From contig NZ_CP113925.1 of NCBI RefSeq assembly GCF_029392015.1, positions 806,001-870,000 of the forward strand: a stretch of 64,000 nt of DNA, written 5' to 3'. The stretch is from Bifidobacterium sp. ESL0728. GTDB lineage: Bacteria > Actinomycetota > Actinomycetes > Actinomycetales > Bifidobacteriaceae. Positions within the stretch are counted from its first letter, which is position 1; each line of letters begins with the position of its first letter. The position numbers and the translations under genes were made by a program. Shown here one piece after another: positions 47,214 to 55,084 of this stretch. The notes beneath the pieces were generated by a model, which searched no databases, was not told the DNA's origin, and saw only the letters and a program-made list of their open reading frames with translations.

Positions 47214-49504
47214 TTTATAAGCTCCAGTCGTAGGCCAAACCCTTTTTTATAATCAGTAATGATACTTACATCGCCGTTCATTTCGTTGGCCAATTTTTTA
47301 ATTTGATATAGCCCGATACCGAACCCATGTGCCGATTGATTTTTGGTTAGTCCATAGTCAAAAATATCTTTTACTGATAATGCTGGATCTAGGCCAATTC
47401 CATTGTCTAGAAAATCGATAATGACTTTGTTTGAAGTTTCCGAAAATGTAATTGTGAGATGATCCGCATGTGCTTTGAAAGAGTTACTTACAATATTGTC
47501 AATAATTATACAGATATTTGCAGGTTCGAAATGACAGAGCATCTTTTTGTCATTTCTGGAAGACTCATATGTTATACCGGAATCAGAAGTGGAAGAAGTC
47601 ATATATTCATGGATAAAACTTTGAATATCTCCCGATTCGGATGGTAAGAGATTCTTATTCCCTTTGATTGCTAATTCGGCGAATTTATTAGCTTTGTCGT
47701 TAGCGTTGACAATTATGGCGAAGTATTTGTCAAGCTTTTTTGATGTTCCATCTCCTTGGTGTGCTAGGAGCCTGTTAATTTTCATCAAATAATTTCTTAC
47801 AATCTCTGTATTGGTAAAGATTGAGTGCATTCCATCAATGAGATTTTCTACTGACTGGTTGGTAAGACTTTTAAGGAAATCAGTTTGCTTTTTTCTGGCT
47901 TGATTCTCTGTTTGACTATGTTCAAGGGCTGCCTGGGTTTCATCGTTTTTTGATGAAAGTAGCTCGTTATCTGAAATAATATCGTTAGTTCCACGATTGA
48001 GCTTTTTTGTTAAACGACTTAACTCTTCATCGTTTTGTGAAGCCGCGATATTGCTGATGGAATTCAGCGTATCTTGTAAGTTATCATTATGGTTTTCAGA
48101 AGCGATAAATGCAACTGGGTTGAGATTAATGTCTGAAACATCTTTGGGATCCCATGCTTTTCCATAATCGGCTATAAGCTGTTGTTTTAGTTCTTCAGTT
48201 TGTGGGATTTTTTCTGTTTCCCTTTTTGAAATGGGTATGCCCCAATAGAACATATATTTAAGATAACGCTCGAGAACTTTAAGAACTTTTTCAGTAAAAA
48301 ATGAAGCAAGTGCATCAACTGTTGAATTGCCTATGAAACCGTGGTCACGACTTGATGTTTCTATGAAATCGTCGTTTTTCCCCTTGATGGCTATTTTCCC
48401 TAAAATGTCTCTTGTTCCAAGAAACCTTTTCCAACCCTGAGCTTTTCTTACATCAATATGAAAGAAATCTTCGCCTGGCTCTCCATAGCCGTTGATGCGA
48501 AAACCATTTTTATATACAAAAACTGACCCATAGTCTTTTGTGGGTAATCCTTGCTGCTTATGAAATCGGATTTTCGCGCCACGATCTAAGTAATACAATT
48601 GGATAGAAATATCATGTAACTTAACAAAACGTGTGTTACGTTCTTTTACAGAAAATACGGGTTGATTTTGATTAGAAAGAGTTGTGACGATTGTTTTCCC
48701 GTCTGGACTAATTATAACAGAAATTTTTGAAGTTCCCTCGTTAATGCGTTCAAAAATATCGTTACGGATAATTCCGTTAACAATATTTCTTTGCCAGCCC
48801 TTTTCTTGTTTTTGGGCGGCTTTTTGGTCTGCTTCTTCGGCTTCTTGATCAATGAGTACTATCTTGAAAGGATCACTTTGATCTTCTGCGTCTGGATTAA
48901 CAAGTTTGGTGAGAGCTTGCTTTAGATGTCTTGCACGAGGTACATCCCAGTTTTCGCGTAATGAGGAAATAATTAAGACTGTACCCGAATTTTGTTTTTG
49001 CAACTCCGAATTAAGTGGATGTTCATCTAGCCAAGCTGGAATTGAACCGAACTCTTTGCTTTCGTCAGCTTCAAAATCGTCCCAATTGATAGTCAAAGAG
49101 TGAATCTTCGTTTCGTTTTTCTTTTTTGTCTGTATTATAAGTTGAGATCCCAAGCGGTCGCAAGAAAAACGCCCAACACCTTTTGCACCAGCATATTGCC
49201 TACGAATATTGTGACGATAATTGCTTGCGTTGTTTTTTTTGTTTTTTTCTGAGTATGCAACAAAGAGCCATTTTTTAATAAGGTCTTTAATGCTCATGCC
49301 CCATCCATCGTCAGATATTATAATCTGTTGTTTACCAATGTCATCTCTTGAAATGGTAATTTTTGCATAAGTTGCATTGGCATCGAACGCATTTTTGACG
49401 AGTTCGAATACTGCTACGTATTCGTCGGTAATTAGTTCGCGGCCAATTATATTTTTCAGACCGGAACTGATTTTGAAATATTCAGGTTTGATTTGTTTGT
49501 TCAT
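47210..49504 (-). CDS. Dual-GHKL ATPase/histidine-kinase-like sensor
   Basis: 764 residues. The N-terminal GHKL domain of the HSP90/MORC/MutL type has FELVKNAFDANA (E34, N38), ISDDGWGM (D65) and the lid GAKGVGRFS (106-113). A long middle domain and a coiled-coil-like stretch (about 490-540) follow. Then come a helical pair with a candidate phospho-acceptor in DGMHSIF (H560) and a C-terminal kinase-type GHKL domain with DNIVSNSFKA (669), DNGIGL (about 700) and GFGIGLY (about 728). No membrane helix, so it is cytosolic. I chose the ATG at 49504, giving MNKQIKPEYF; it lies within the 3' end of the methyltransferase gene. It could sense DNA or unmethylated DNA and phosphorylate the downstream receiver. 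Confidence 0.75.
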   Translation of the reverse strand: MNKQIKPEYFKISSGLKNIIGRELITDEYVAVFELVKNAFDANATYAKITISRDDIGKQQIIISDDGWGMSIKDLIKKWLFVAYSEKNKKNNASNYRHNIRRQYAGAKGVGRFSCDRLGSQLIIQTKKKNETKIHSLTINWDDFEADESKEFGSIPAWLDEHPLNSELQKQNSGTVLIISSLRENWDVPRARHLKQALTKLVNPDAEDQSDPFKIVLIDQEAEEADQKAAQKQEKGWQRNIVNGIIRNDIFERINEGTSKISVIISPDGKTIVTTLSNQNQPVFSVKERNTRFVKLHDISIQLYYLDRGAKIRFHKQQGLPTKDYGSVFVYKNGFRINGYGEPGEDFFHIDVRKAQGWKRFLGTRDILGKIAIKGKNDDFIETSSRDHGFIGNSTVDALASFFTEKVLKVLERYLKYMFYWGIPISKRETEKIPQTEELKQQLIADYGKAWDPKDVSDINLNPVAFIASENHNDNLQDTLNSISNIAASQNDEELSRLTKKLNRGTNDIISDNELLSSKNDETQAALEHSQTENQARKKQTDFLKSLTNQSVENLIDGMHSIFTNTEIVRNYLMKINRLLAHQGDGTSKKLDKYFAIIVNANDKANKFAELAIKGNKNLLPSESGDIQSFIHEYMTSSTSDSGITYESSRNDKKMLCHFEPANICIIIDNIVSNSFKAHADHLTITFSETSNKVIIDFLDNGIGLDPALSVKDIFDYGLTKNQSAHGFGIGLYQIKKLANEMNGDVSIITDYKKGFGLRLELIK

Positions 49505-50723
49505 AAGCAGACGCTTTCTTGAGTGCAACACCAATTTGTTCAGCGAAAAGTGGGGGGACTGCATTACCTATTTGTGTATAGCGAGGAACTTCGATTTTTC
49601 TACGTTTCCCTCCAGTAGTATAGGGGCCTTTGAATTCGAACCAATCAGGGAAACTCTGTATGCGTGCGTATTCTCGTACAGTTAAAATGCGAGGCTCGCT
49701 GTAATGAACAAGCTCATCAGGTATAGAGGTAAGGGTCGGTGCGGGTGAATTATAATCAAGCACTGTCACCCCTCTTCGGTTCAAATTTGGTACGAAATTA
49801 TTGCTTGGGGTTAATCTTTTATTCCTTGGAGCCTTTTCCAAAAGGGCTTCATGGAGCTTAATGGTTTTTTCGGTATGGTTAACAAATCGATGGCAGTTCA
49901 CTGCTTTATTTTGCTTGATGATGATACCGTGTCTCATTAGTTTTTGATAATTACTTTGTGCCTCTCCATAGACACCTGCCATAAACCCCTTAGTATCAGG
50001 TGAAGAAACTGTGCCGTGGCTCTTCTCTAAATCGCTAATTGCTTGACCTACTGAAACGGTCGTTGACAATCCTTTTGATTTACAAAAGTCGTCACGATTT
50101 GAATAAAGTAATGACATGATATTGGAGGGGGGTATAGAAGCATCTAAAGATGCTACAAGAATAAAGCGATGCCTCTTCTCGGGAATTCCATATTCAGACA
50201 TGTCAACTATTTGATGTGCAACATGATACCCGGTACGTTCAAGTGCATGCTCGATATAACTTGAATACTTACGGGTTTTCCCATGCCGTTTAGTTTCGGT
50301 AAATCGAACTGTAAAGCCGCGTACATTTTCGAATATGATGAAGCGAGGCATAACAAGACGGATAAACTTGACATAAGCCTTGACAAGTTTATTGCGTAAA
50401 TCGTCTTGATTCCGTTCGCCTGCAAGAGAAAAACCTTGGCATGGGGGGCCTCCAGCAACTAGATCTACCTTACCTTGTAAAGCCTCTAGTTTATCGGGAT
50501 ATTTCTTTAGTATTTCATTGATGTCATGATTAGTCTTTTCAAGCCAAGAAGGCCAATCGTATTCCTCTTTATCGATTAAATTATCTTTGTATGTTTCAAA
50601 GGCTTGTGCGTTTTTTTCAATTGCAAACATAGGATGCCAGCCAGCGGCCTGTAATCCGATGGCGAGTCCGCCACAACCGGCAAAAAGGTCAATGTATGTG
50701 AGTTGTTTGTTGTTCTCAGGCAT
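49482..50723 (-). CDS. DNA (cytosine-5-)-methyltransferase
   Basis: 413 residues with the ordered C5-methyltransferase motifs: I DLFAGCGGLAIGLQ, IV GGPPCQGFSLAG with catalytic C95, VI FENVRGF, VIII YGIPEKRHRFILVA, IX RILTVREYARIQSFP and X QIGNAVPPLFAEQIG. The target-recognition region is between VIII and IX; the target sequence cannot be read. No restriction endonuclease gene is adjacent; instead the GHKL/receiver pair follows in the same operon, with a 23-base overlap. The ATG has AAAGGAGA upstream. Confidence 0.92.
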   Translation of the reverse strand: MPENNKQLTYIDLFAGCGGLAIGLQAAGWHPMFAIEKNAQAFETYKDNLIDKEEYDWPSWLEKTNHDINEILKKYPDKLEALQGKVDLVAGGPPCQGFSLAGERNQDDLRNKLVKAYVKFIRLVMPRFIIFENVRGFTVRFTETKRHGKTRKYSSYIEHALERTGYHVAHQIVDMSEYGIPEKRHRFILVASLDASIPPSNIMSLLYSNRDDFCKSKGLSTTVSVGQAISDLEKSHGTVSSPDTKGFMAGVYGEAQSNYQKLMRHGIIIKQNKAVNCHRFVNHTEKTIKLHEALLEKAPRNKRLTPSNNFVPNLNRRGVTVLDYNSPAPTLTSIPDELVHYSEPRILTVREYARIQSFPDWFEFKGPYTTGGKRRKIEVPRYTQIGNAVPPLFAEQIGVALKKASAYEQTNQT

Positions 50724-50849
50724 AGCATCTCCTTTGCCAAGTGGCTATAAATATTATAGTCATATGTTCTCGATATTTATGTTTGGCAACTAGTATTGAT
50801 GTCGGTTATTTGCAAAAAGTTTATAGATAGCATTAGGAAGGTGTCCGCT

Positions 50850-51800
50850 ATGAAAGCATGGAGATTTTACGGGACTAACAAGCCGCTGAAGCTGGAGGAG
50901 GTGCCGGAGCCGCGCGCCAAGGCGGGTGAGGTCATCGTCGACATGAAGGCAGTCGGGCTTTGCCACACGGACGTCGGGTTCCTCACCGATCCGGGCTGGA
51001 TGACTGGGCACACTGTGCCGTTCACGCTCGGCCATGAGGACGCGGGCGTCATCAGCGAGGTCGGGGAAGGTGTCGAAGGCTTCAAGGTCGGCGATAGGGT
51101 TGCGATTTGCCCGACCACCTCGGCCGGCACTCCCGGCGGTAGCTTCGATGGTGGCTATGGCGAAAAGGTCGAGATAGGGGCGCAGGCGTTGGTACCGATT
51201 CCCGATTCGGTCGATTTCGTCAGGGGAGCGGCGGCCACCGATGCGGGGATGACCTCGTACCACGCCGTTGCCACGCGCGCGGCCGTGAAGAAAGGCGAGA
51301 ACGTCTGCATCATCGGTGTCGGTGGACTGGGCCAGATTGGCGCTCGCGTCGCGTATCTGCTCGGCGCCAACCTCTACGTCGCCGAAGTCAAGGAGTCCGC
51401 ATGGCCGATGGCCAAGGATCTGGGCGCCATCGATGTGAAGAAGTCCATTGCCGATTTCGCCGCCGACGGCATCAAGTTTGACAAGGTCATCGATTTCGCG
51501 GGCTTCGGCACTACCACGGCCCAGGCCATCGAGGCGTGCAACAAGCACGGCGTCGTGGTGCTCGTGGGCATGGGCCGGCTCGAAAGCACCATCAACACCA
51601 AGGCGCTCATCATGAGCCAGGTCGACCTGCGCGGCTCGAACGGCGGCACCAAGGAAGACATCGCCGGCGTTTACGAGCTCATGGCATCCGGCAAGCTCGA
51701 CCCGGTCACCACCAAGATCCCGTTCGGCGAGATTCCCGAAGGCCTGAAGAAGCTGCAGGCCGGCGACGTCCGCGGTCGTCTCGTTGCCGTCTACGAGTGA
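50850..51800 (+). CDS. Zinc-type alcohol dehydrogenase, short form
   Basis: NAD(P)-dependent medium-chain dehydrogenase. 316 residues. Catalytic zinc ligands appear in VGLCHTDVGF (Cys) and GHEDAGVISEVGEGV (His-Glu). The Rossmann domain has CIIGVGGLGQIGARVAYLLGA. The structural-zinc lobe with four Cys is absent: that stretch reads VAICPTTSAGTPGGSFDGGYGEKV. The substrate is unknown. I chose ATG 50850 with AGGAAGG upstream over an ATG 54 bases earlier. It is the first GC-rich gene right of the island. Confidence 0.88.
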   Translation: MKAWRFYGTNKPLKLEEVPEPRAKAGEVIVDMKAVGLCHTDVGFLTDPGWMTGHTVPFTLGHEDAGVISEVGEGVEGFKVGDRVAICPTTSAGTPGGSFDGGYGEKVEIGAQALVPIPDSVDFVRGAAATDAGMTSYHAVATRAAVKKGENVCIIGVGGLGQIGARVAYLLGANLYVAEVKESAWPMAKDLGAIDVKKSIADFAADGIKFDKVIDFAGFGTTTAQAIEACNKHGVVVLVGMGRLESTINTKALIMSQVDLRGSNGGTKEDIAGVYELMASGKLDPVTTKIPFGEIPEGLKKLQAGDVRGRLVAVYE

Positions 51801-51811
51801 GCAGAGAAGCA

Positions 51812-51928
51812 ATGTCGGAATATTTTATTCAAGAAAATGTTATACATTGTGTTACTAAAGTTATAGATCTTCCCGATGGAGAGGAGGTGAAGGATGAGGG
51901 TTTCGCCATATTATTCGGCTATTCATAA
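51812..51928 (+). CDS. Small hypothetical protein, 38 residues
   Basis: The reading frame MSEYFIQENVIHCVTKVIDL... starts 9 bases after the dehydrogenase stop and ends at 51928. GAGAAGCA lies just before the ATG. Its 3' end overlaps and carries the very strong ribosome site of the next small gene, so it may act as a leader peptide for coupling. I do not recognise it. Confidence 0.45.
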   Translation: MSEYFIQENVIHCVTKVIDLPDGEEVKDEGFAILFGYS

Positions 51929-52043
51929 GCCGCCGTTCGTTTGGCATGATGATTCAAATTGTCCTACGGGTAAGCAGATAAAGCCTGAAGACAAGCGCCA
52001 TGGGCAACCTGCTGGCTATACGCACTGCAAGGATTGTCGGTAA
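51894..52043 (+). CDS. Small Cys/His-rich protein, possible zinc ribbon, 49 residues
   Basis: The ATG at 51894 is preceded by GGAGAGGAGGTGAAGG, the strongest ribosome site in the region. The product contains FVWHDDSNCPTGKQI and GYTHCKDC, that is CP...C-x2-C plus nearby His residues, resembling small zinc-binding proteins of actinobacteria and lactobacilli. No function known. A hairpin terminator follows 9 bases after the stop, so it closes the dehydrogenase transcript. Confidence 0.65.
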   Translation: MRVSPYYSAIHKPPFVWHDDSNCPTGKQIKPEDKRHGQPAGYTHCKDCR

Positions 52044-52051
52044 GCGGTTTT

Positions 52052-52088
52052 AATGAGAGGCGTCCGATACTGGTGCCTCTCATTTTAT
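52052..52088 (+). terminator. Intrinsic terminator after the small gene
   Basis: AATGAGAGGC (52052-52061) pairs with GCCTCTCATT (52075-52084), followed by TTATAT. Confidence 0.8.
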
Positions 52089-52176
52089 ATCCGTGGAATA
52101 CGGCTATTTCGGTGTTAGGTGTCACTCGATGTTTTCCTAATTTTCATGTTTGTGCTTTATGCCTTTAAGGGCTTGG

Positions 52177-52210
52177 TTTGTTGTGTCCCTCAAATGATAC
52201 AAACGAAGTA
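52177..52210. promoter_or_regulatory. AbiE operator candidate, copy 1
   Basis: TTTGTTG (52177-52183), a 12-base spacer, then GATACAA (52196-52202) and ACGAAGTA. It lies upstream of a TATAAT at 52238-52243. The same arrangement recurs at 52254-52283 and 54334-54363. Confidence 0.5.
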
Positions 52211-52253
52211 GCAAATGCAATAAAATTCTTTAAAAGTTATAATAGATACTTTA

Positions 52254-52283
52254 TTTGTTGCAATATAGGATACAATTGAAGTA
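52254..52283. promoter_or_regulatory. AbiE operator candidate, copy 2, abutting the AbiEi start
   Basis: TTTGTTG (52254-52260), 8-base spacer, GATACAA (52269-52275), TTGAAGTA ending on the A of the ATG. Binding here would cover the transcript start or leader of the gene, as expected for autoregulation by AbiEi. Confidence 0.5.
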
Positions 52284-53149
52284 TGAAAAGCGATAAGCTG
52301 GAAGTATCTTTCAAAGATTTGGTTGCCTCCCAGTGGGGGATGATTACCACTGCTCAAGCCGGTCGTGCCGGCATTTCCCGCTCAACGCTTTCTCGAATGG
52401 TCGGTAATGGCAAGTTGGAGAGAGTGTTTCGAGGCGTCTACAGAAGCACCAATGTCCCTGTTGATTCCAAAGAAGGACTTTATGCGGCCTGGCTGGCGCT
52501 GTCTCCAAGTCGTACCGGCGATGAGCGTATTTTCAGTGAGTCATACGATTCGGTGGTAAGTCTTGAAACGGCGGCGTGGCTGCATGGTCTTGGCGATTTT
52601 GTTCCGGAGCCTTATCGGTTCAGCATCACTGATCGTAAACAAGTCAATTCCAATGAGGTACGTTTGAAGATAAAAAAGTATCCTAAAGAATCGCTGACGA
52701 TATGTGCCGGGCTGCCTACAACCACTGTCGAACAAACCGTGGCTGATTTGGTGGAAGACCATACAGATTTTTCGTTGATTCAGGATATGTTTCTTAATGC
52801 TCCGATGGAGGTTATTCAGAATCTGGACTTTGACTACATGGCCAAGCTTCTTTCTCCACTCGCTAAAAGAAACGGTTTCAAAACGAATGACGGTCAAGCG
52901 TTGTGTTTGGAGATACTCCATCCGCTTCAGGATAAGTGGGCAAAGGTGATTACGGATGTCGTTGATCGGTCTCAGCAACGTGTCGCATCACTAATACAGG
53001 AAGAACTTCTTAAGAATGCCTCAATGATTGGGGAATCGCTTTTCTCTCCACATTTGTTGAAAAATATCTCAACTTTGTCTACTGATAAGATTTTTGGTAA
53101 GACGTCGTCAAAGGATGGGCATTTGCCCGAAACAAATAAAGATAAATGA
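52283..53149 (+). CDS. AbiEi-family type IV antitoxin/repressor
   Basis: 288 residues. The N-terminal winged helix WGMITTAQAGRAGISRSTLSRMVGNGKLERVFRGVYRS is the AbiEi_4 signature, followed by the antitoxin domain (SYDSVVSLETAAWLHGLGDFVPEPYRFSI, LPTTTVEQTVADLVEDHTD). In known AbiE systems AbiEi represses the operon and counters the AbiEii nucleotidyltransferase without direct binding. The toxin gene follows after 24 bases. AT-richer than neighbours, suggesting transfer. Confidence 0.88.
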   Translation: MKSDKLEVSFKDLVASQWGMITTAQAGRAGISRSTLSRMVGNGKLERVFRGVYRSTNVPVDSKEGLYAAWLALSPSRTGDERIFSESYDSVVSLETAAWLHGLGDFVPEPYRFSITDRKQVNSNEVRLKIKKYPKESLTICAGLPTTTVEQTVADLVEDHTDFSLIQDMFLNAPMEVIQNLDFDYMAKLLSPLAKRNGFKTNDGQALCLEILHPLQDKWAKVITDVVDRSQQRVASLIQEELLKNASMIGESLFSPHLLKNISTLSTDKIFGKTSSKDGHLPETNKDK

Positions 53150-53173
53150 AAGTACGCCGCGAAGGAGCCGAGT

Positions 53174-54091
53174 ATGTCAAATAAGAACGGAGTTTATTTA
53201 AGCCCTAGTGCTGTTGAATCAGCGATTAGAGAGCATGCCAAAGCCGTACATGTCCATGAACCGAACCGGAATGTTGATGATACCATTCGTCAGATTCATT
53301 ATGACCGATTTCTTTGTCGCGTTTTCAGCGAAGGTGCTGAAAGTGATTGGGTCCTTAAGGGCGGAAGTGCCATGCTGGCACGTATTCCCTCGACTCGTAG
53401 AACACTTGATATAGACATTTTCCGTAATGGCTATGATCTCGATGAATCCTTAGCTGATTTGAAAAGGTTGGCTGCTATCGATTTGCATGATTATTTCACG
53501 TTCGTCTTCGATTCTGTGAGGTCTATTTCGAATGGCGATAATCAGCCATATCTCACCGGTATCAACGTTAGTTTCAAAATGTTCTTGGGTGCGAAGCAGC
53601 TTGAAAACGTCAATATAGATTTAGTGGAGCATACTGGCAAGTTGGATATCGGGAAAGCTGTAGAACCACGTAACCGAGTGAAAGTGGGTCAACTTTCCAC
53701 TTTCCCATATCGTCTATATCCAATCGCAAATCAATTTGCGGATAAGGTTTGTGCTGTGGTTGAGCTCGTTAATGGGCGTGAGTCAACAAGGGTGAAGGAC
53801 CTTGTTGATTTGACCATTATATTGACCACTCAATCTCTGAACGCTTCTGAGCTTTATAGGGCGCTTTTCGATGAGGCCAACAAACGTAAACTTAATTGGC
53901 CCTTGGATTTTCGTATTCCCAAATCTTGGACGGATATGCAATTTAGGAAATCTTCAAAAAATACAGGCGCCGAAAACTACAGTTTAGGAGAGACCGAATC
54001 GTTGGCGCAGAAGATGCTGAATCGGCTGTATGAATTAGGTGAGTCATCTCAAGCAGAGTGGTCGCCGGAGCAACGCAAATGGTTGGGCTGA
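53174..54091 (+). CDS. AbiEii nucleotidyltransferase toxin
   Basis: 305 residues. The DNA-polymerase-beta-like nucleotidyltransferase core has WVLKGGSAMLARI (KGGS) and STRRTLDIDIF (D-x-D), then NVDLVEHTGKLD and PIANQFADKVCAVVE with the conserved Lys, VKDLVDLTIIL. Family members block growth by transferring nucleotides to tRNA acceptor ends or similar targets. The ATG has GAAGGAG upstream. All core motifs are intact. With the preceding gene it forms a type IV toxin-antitoxin/abortive infection pair. Confidence 0.88.
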   Translation: MSNKNGVYLSPSAVESAIREHAKAVHVHEPNRNVDDTIRQIHYDRFLCRVFSEGAESDWVLKGGSAMLARIPSTRRTLDIDIFRNGYDLDESLADLKRLAAIDLHDYFTFVFDSVRSISNGDNQPYLTGINVSFKMFLGAKQLENVNIDLVEHTGKLDIGKAVEPRNRVKVGQLSTFPYRLYPIANQFADKVCAVVELVNGRESTRVKDLVDLTIILTTQSLNASELYRALFDEANKRKLNWPLDFRIPKSWTDMQFRKSSKNTGAENYSLGETESLAQKMLNRLYELGESSQAEWSPEQRKWLG

Positions 54092-54140
54092 GATTATTCC
54101 AGCCTTCTTGTCTACCTGCCAGTTTTTACAGGTATAAACG

Positions 54141-54178
54141 GACCCTCGATTTGAGCACTGTTAGTAGGCTTGAGGGTC
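54141..54178 (+). terminator. Weak hairpin after AbiEii
   Basis: GACCCTC (54141-54147) pairs with GAGGGTC (54172-54178) around 24 bases, without a clear T-tract. The rest of 54092-54402 is AT-rich and non-coding apart from the operator-like site at 54334. Confidence 0.4.
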
Positions 54179-54333
54179 ACTGTTGGTTATTAGTATGACA
54201 GTTGCGCTGGATATTTTGTAACGGGTGTATTGATTGTTCGTTGTTGAACCTGCTTTTCTTGAGATTTTGAGCATGAATATTCCCATGTCGTGCAAAGTGT
54301 TAAATTCAGCGGATTTTATGCTTTCTGCTACAT

Positions 54334-54363
54334 TTGTCGCACTATACGCAACAAACGAAGCAG
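54334..54363. promoter_or_regulatory. AbiE operator-like site, copy 3, before the oxidoreductase gene
   Basis: TTTGTCG (54334-54340), 8-base spacer, GCAACAA (54349-54355), ACGAAGCA. This matches copies 1 and 2 in both arms and in the trailing GAAG, and here the arms are close to palindromic. It lies 40 bases before the ATG at 54403. Confidence 0.45.
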
Positions 54364-54402
54364 TAACGTTCAAAAATCGGCTTGCGTCCGTACAATGGAG
54401 CC

Positions 54403-55002
54403 ATGAGCAAATTCCTAGCATTTACGGCGAATCCGGATTCGGAATCGCTGACGCAATATATCGGCAAGGCGTTTCTTGAAGGCGCGGCAACCAAGGGCGC
54501 AGGCACTGAGTTCGTCGACCTGCACGCCATCGGATTCGACCCGACCTATCGCATGGCCGACCGCAAACAGTACCTCAAGGAGGGGCCGATGCCCGACGAT
54601 GTGGTCGCACTGCAGAAGAAGATCCTCGACGCCGACGTCATCGCGCTGGTCTGCCCGATCTACTGGTGCTCGATGCCCGCGATGATGAAGGGCTTCACCG
54701 AGCGCGTGCTGTGCCGCCACTTTGGCTATAACCCCGACGGCAGCAAGTCCGCGATCGCCAACAAGAAATTCCGCTTCATCATGCTCACCGGCAGTTCCGA
54801 ACAGTGGTACCACGATTCCGGCATTCACGACGCGATCTACAACCAGGTCATCTACTACATGTTCCACCATTATTGCGGAGTTGACGACGCAGAGCTGGTC
54901 TACGTCGACAACCTTGAGATGGCGGATCCGTCGCCTGAGGCCCATGCTGCCGCGGCCAAGCACATCGAGCGTATCAAGGAGCTTGGCGCGTCTATGGCGT
55001 AA
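54403..55002 (+). CDS. NAD(P)H-dependent flavodoxin-fold oxidoreductase
   Basis: 199 residues of the NQO1/MdaB-like family. FLAFTANPDSESLTQYIGKAFLEGA is the FMN-phosphate loop, VDLHAIGFDPTYRMADRKQYL the family block, and DVIALVCPIYWCSMPAMMKGFTERVL the FMN ring-binding segment, with FIMLTGSSEQWY. It probably carries out two-electron reduction of quinones or electrophiles. The ATG at 54403 has TGGAGCC upstream. A 16-bp hairpin follows. Confidence 0.85.
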   Translation: MSKFLAFTANPDSESLTQYIGKAFLEGAATKGAGTEFVDLHAIGFDPTYRMADRKQYLKEGPMPDDVVALQKKILDADVIALVCPIYWCSMPAMMKGFTERVLCRHFGYNPDGSKSAIANKKFRFIMLTGSSEQWYHDSGIHDAIYNQVIYYMFHHYCGVDDAELVYVDNLEMADPSPEAHAAAAKHIERIKELGASMA

Positions 55003-55027
55003 GGGTCCTTTAGATTTTAGATAAAGT

Positions 55028-55070
55028 AAGAGCTGCGGAAAGCTTGCCATATTTGCTTTCCGCAGCTCTT
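55028..55070. terminator. Bidirectional terminator between convergent genes
   Basis: The 16-bp arms at 55028-55043 and 55055-55070 pair perfectly around 11 bases, with AT-rich sequence on both sides. It serves the oxidoreductase (+) and the CapA-like gene (-). Confidence 0.8.
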
Positions 55071-55084
55071 ATTATTGAGACTAC

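Larger units (their letters stand above)
38837..50849. other. AT-richer defence island
   Basis: Base composition and codon use change sharply after the SNF2 stop and return to GC-rich in the alcohol dehydrogenase gene. The eight genes inside are all restriction, modification or signalling genes and are arranged as two convergent operons. No integrase, transposase, tRNA or clear flanking direct repeat was found, so the mode of entry (homologous exchange or a lost mobile element) is unknown. Confidence 0.7.

Noticed and set aside
46167-50723. MZA-type or other named GHKL-containing defence system
   Set aside because: The MZA set requires Z1 and AIPR-type partners, which are not here; the receiver-HEPN partner does not fit any set I can recall.
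38837-50849. Prophage or integrative conjugative element
   Set aside because: No integrase, structural, replication or conjugation gene and no tRNA attachment site.
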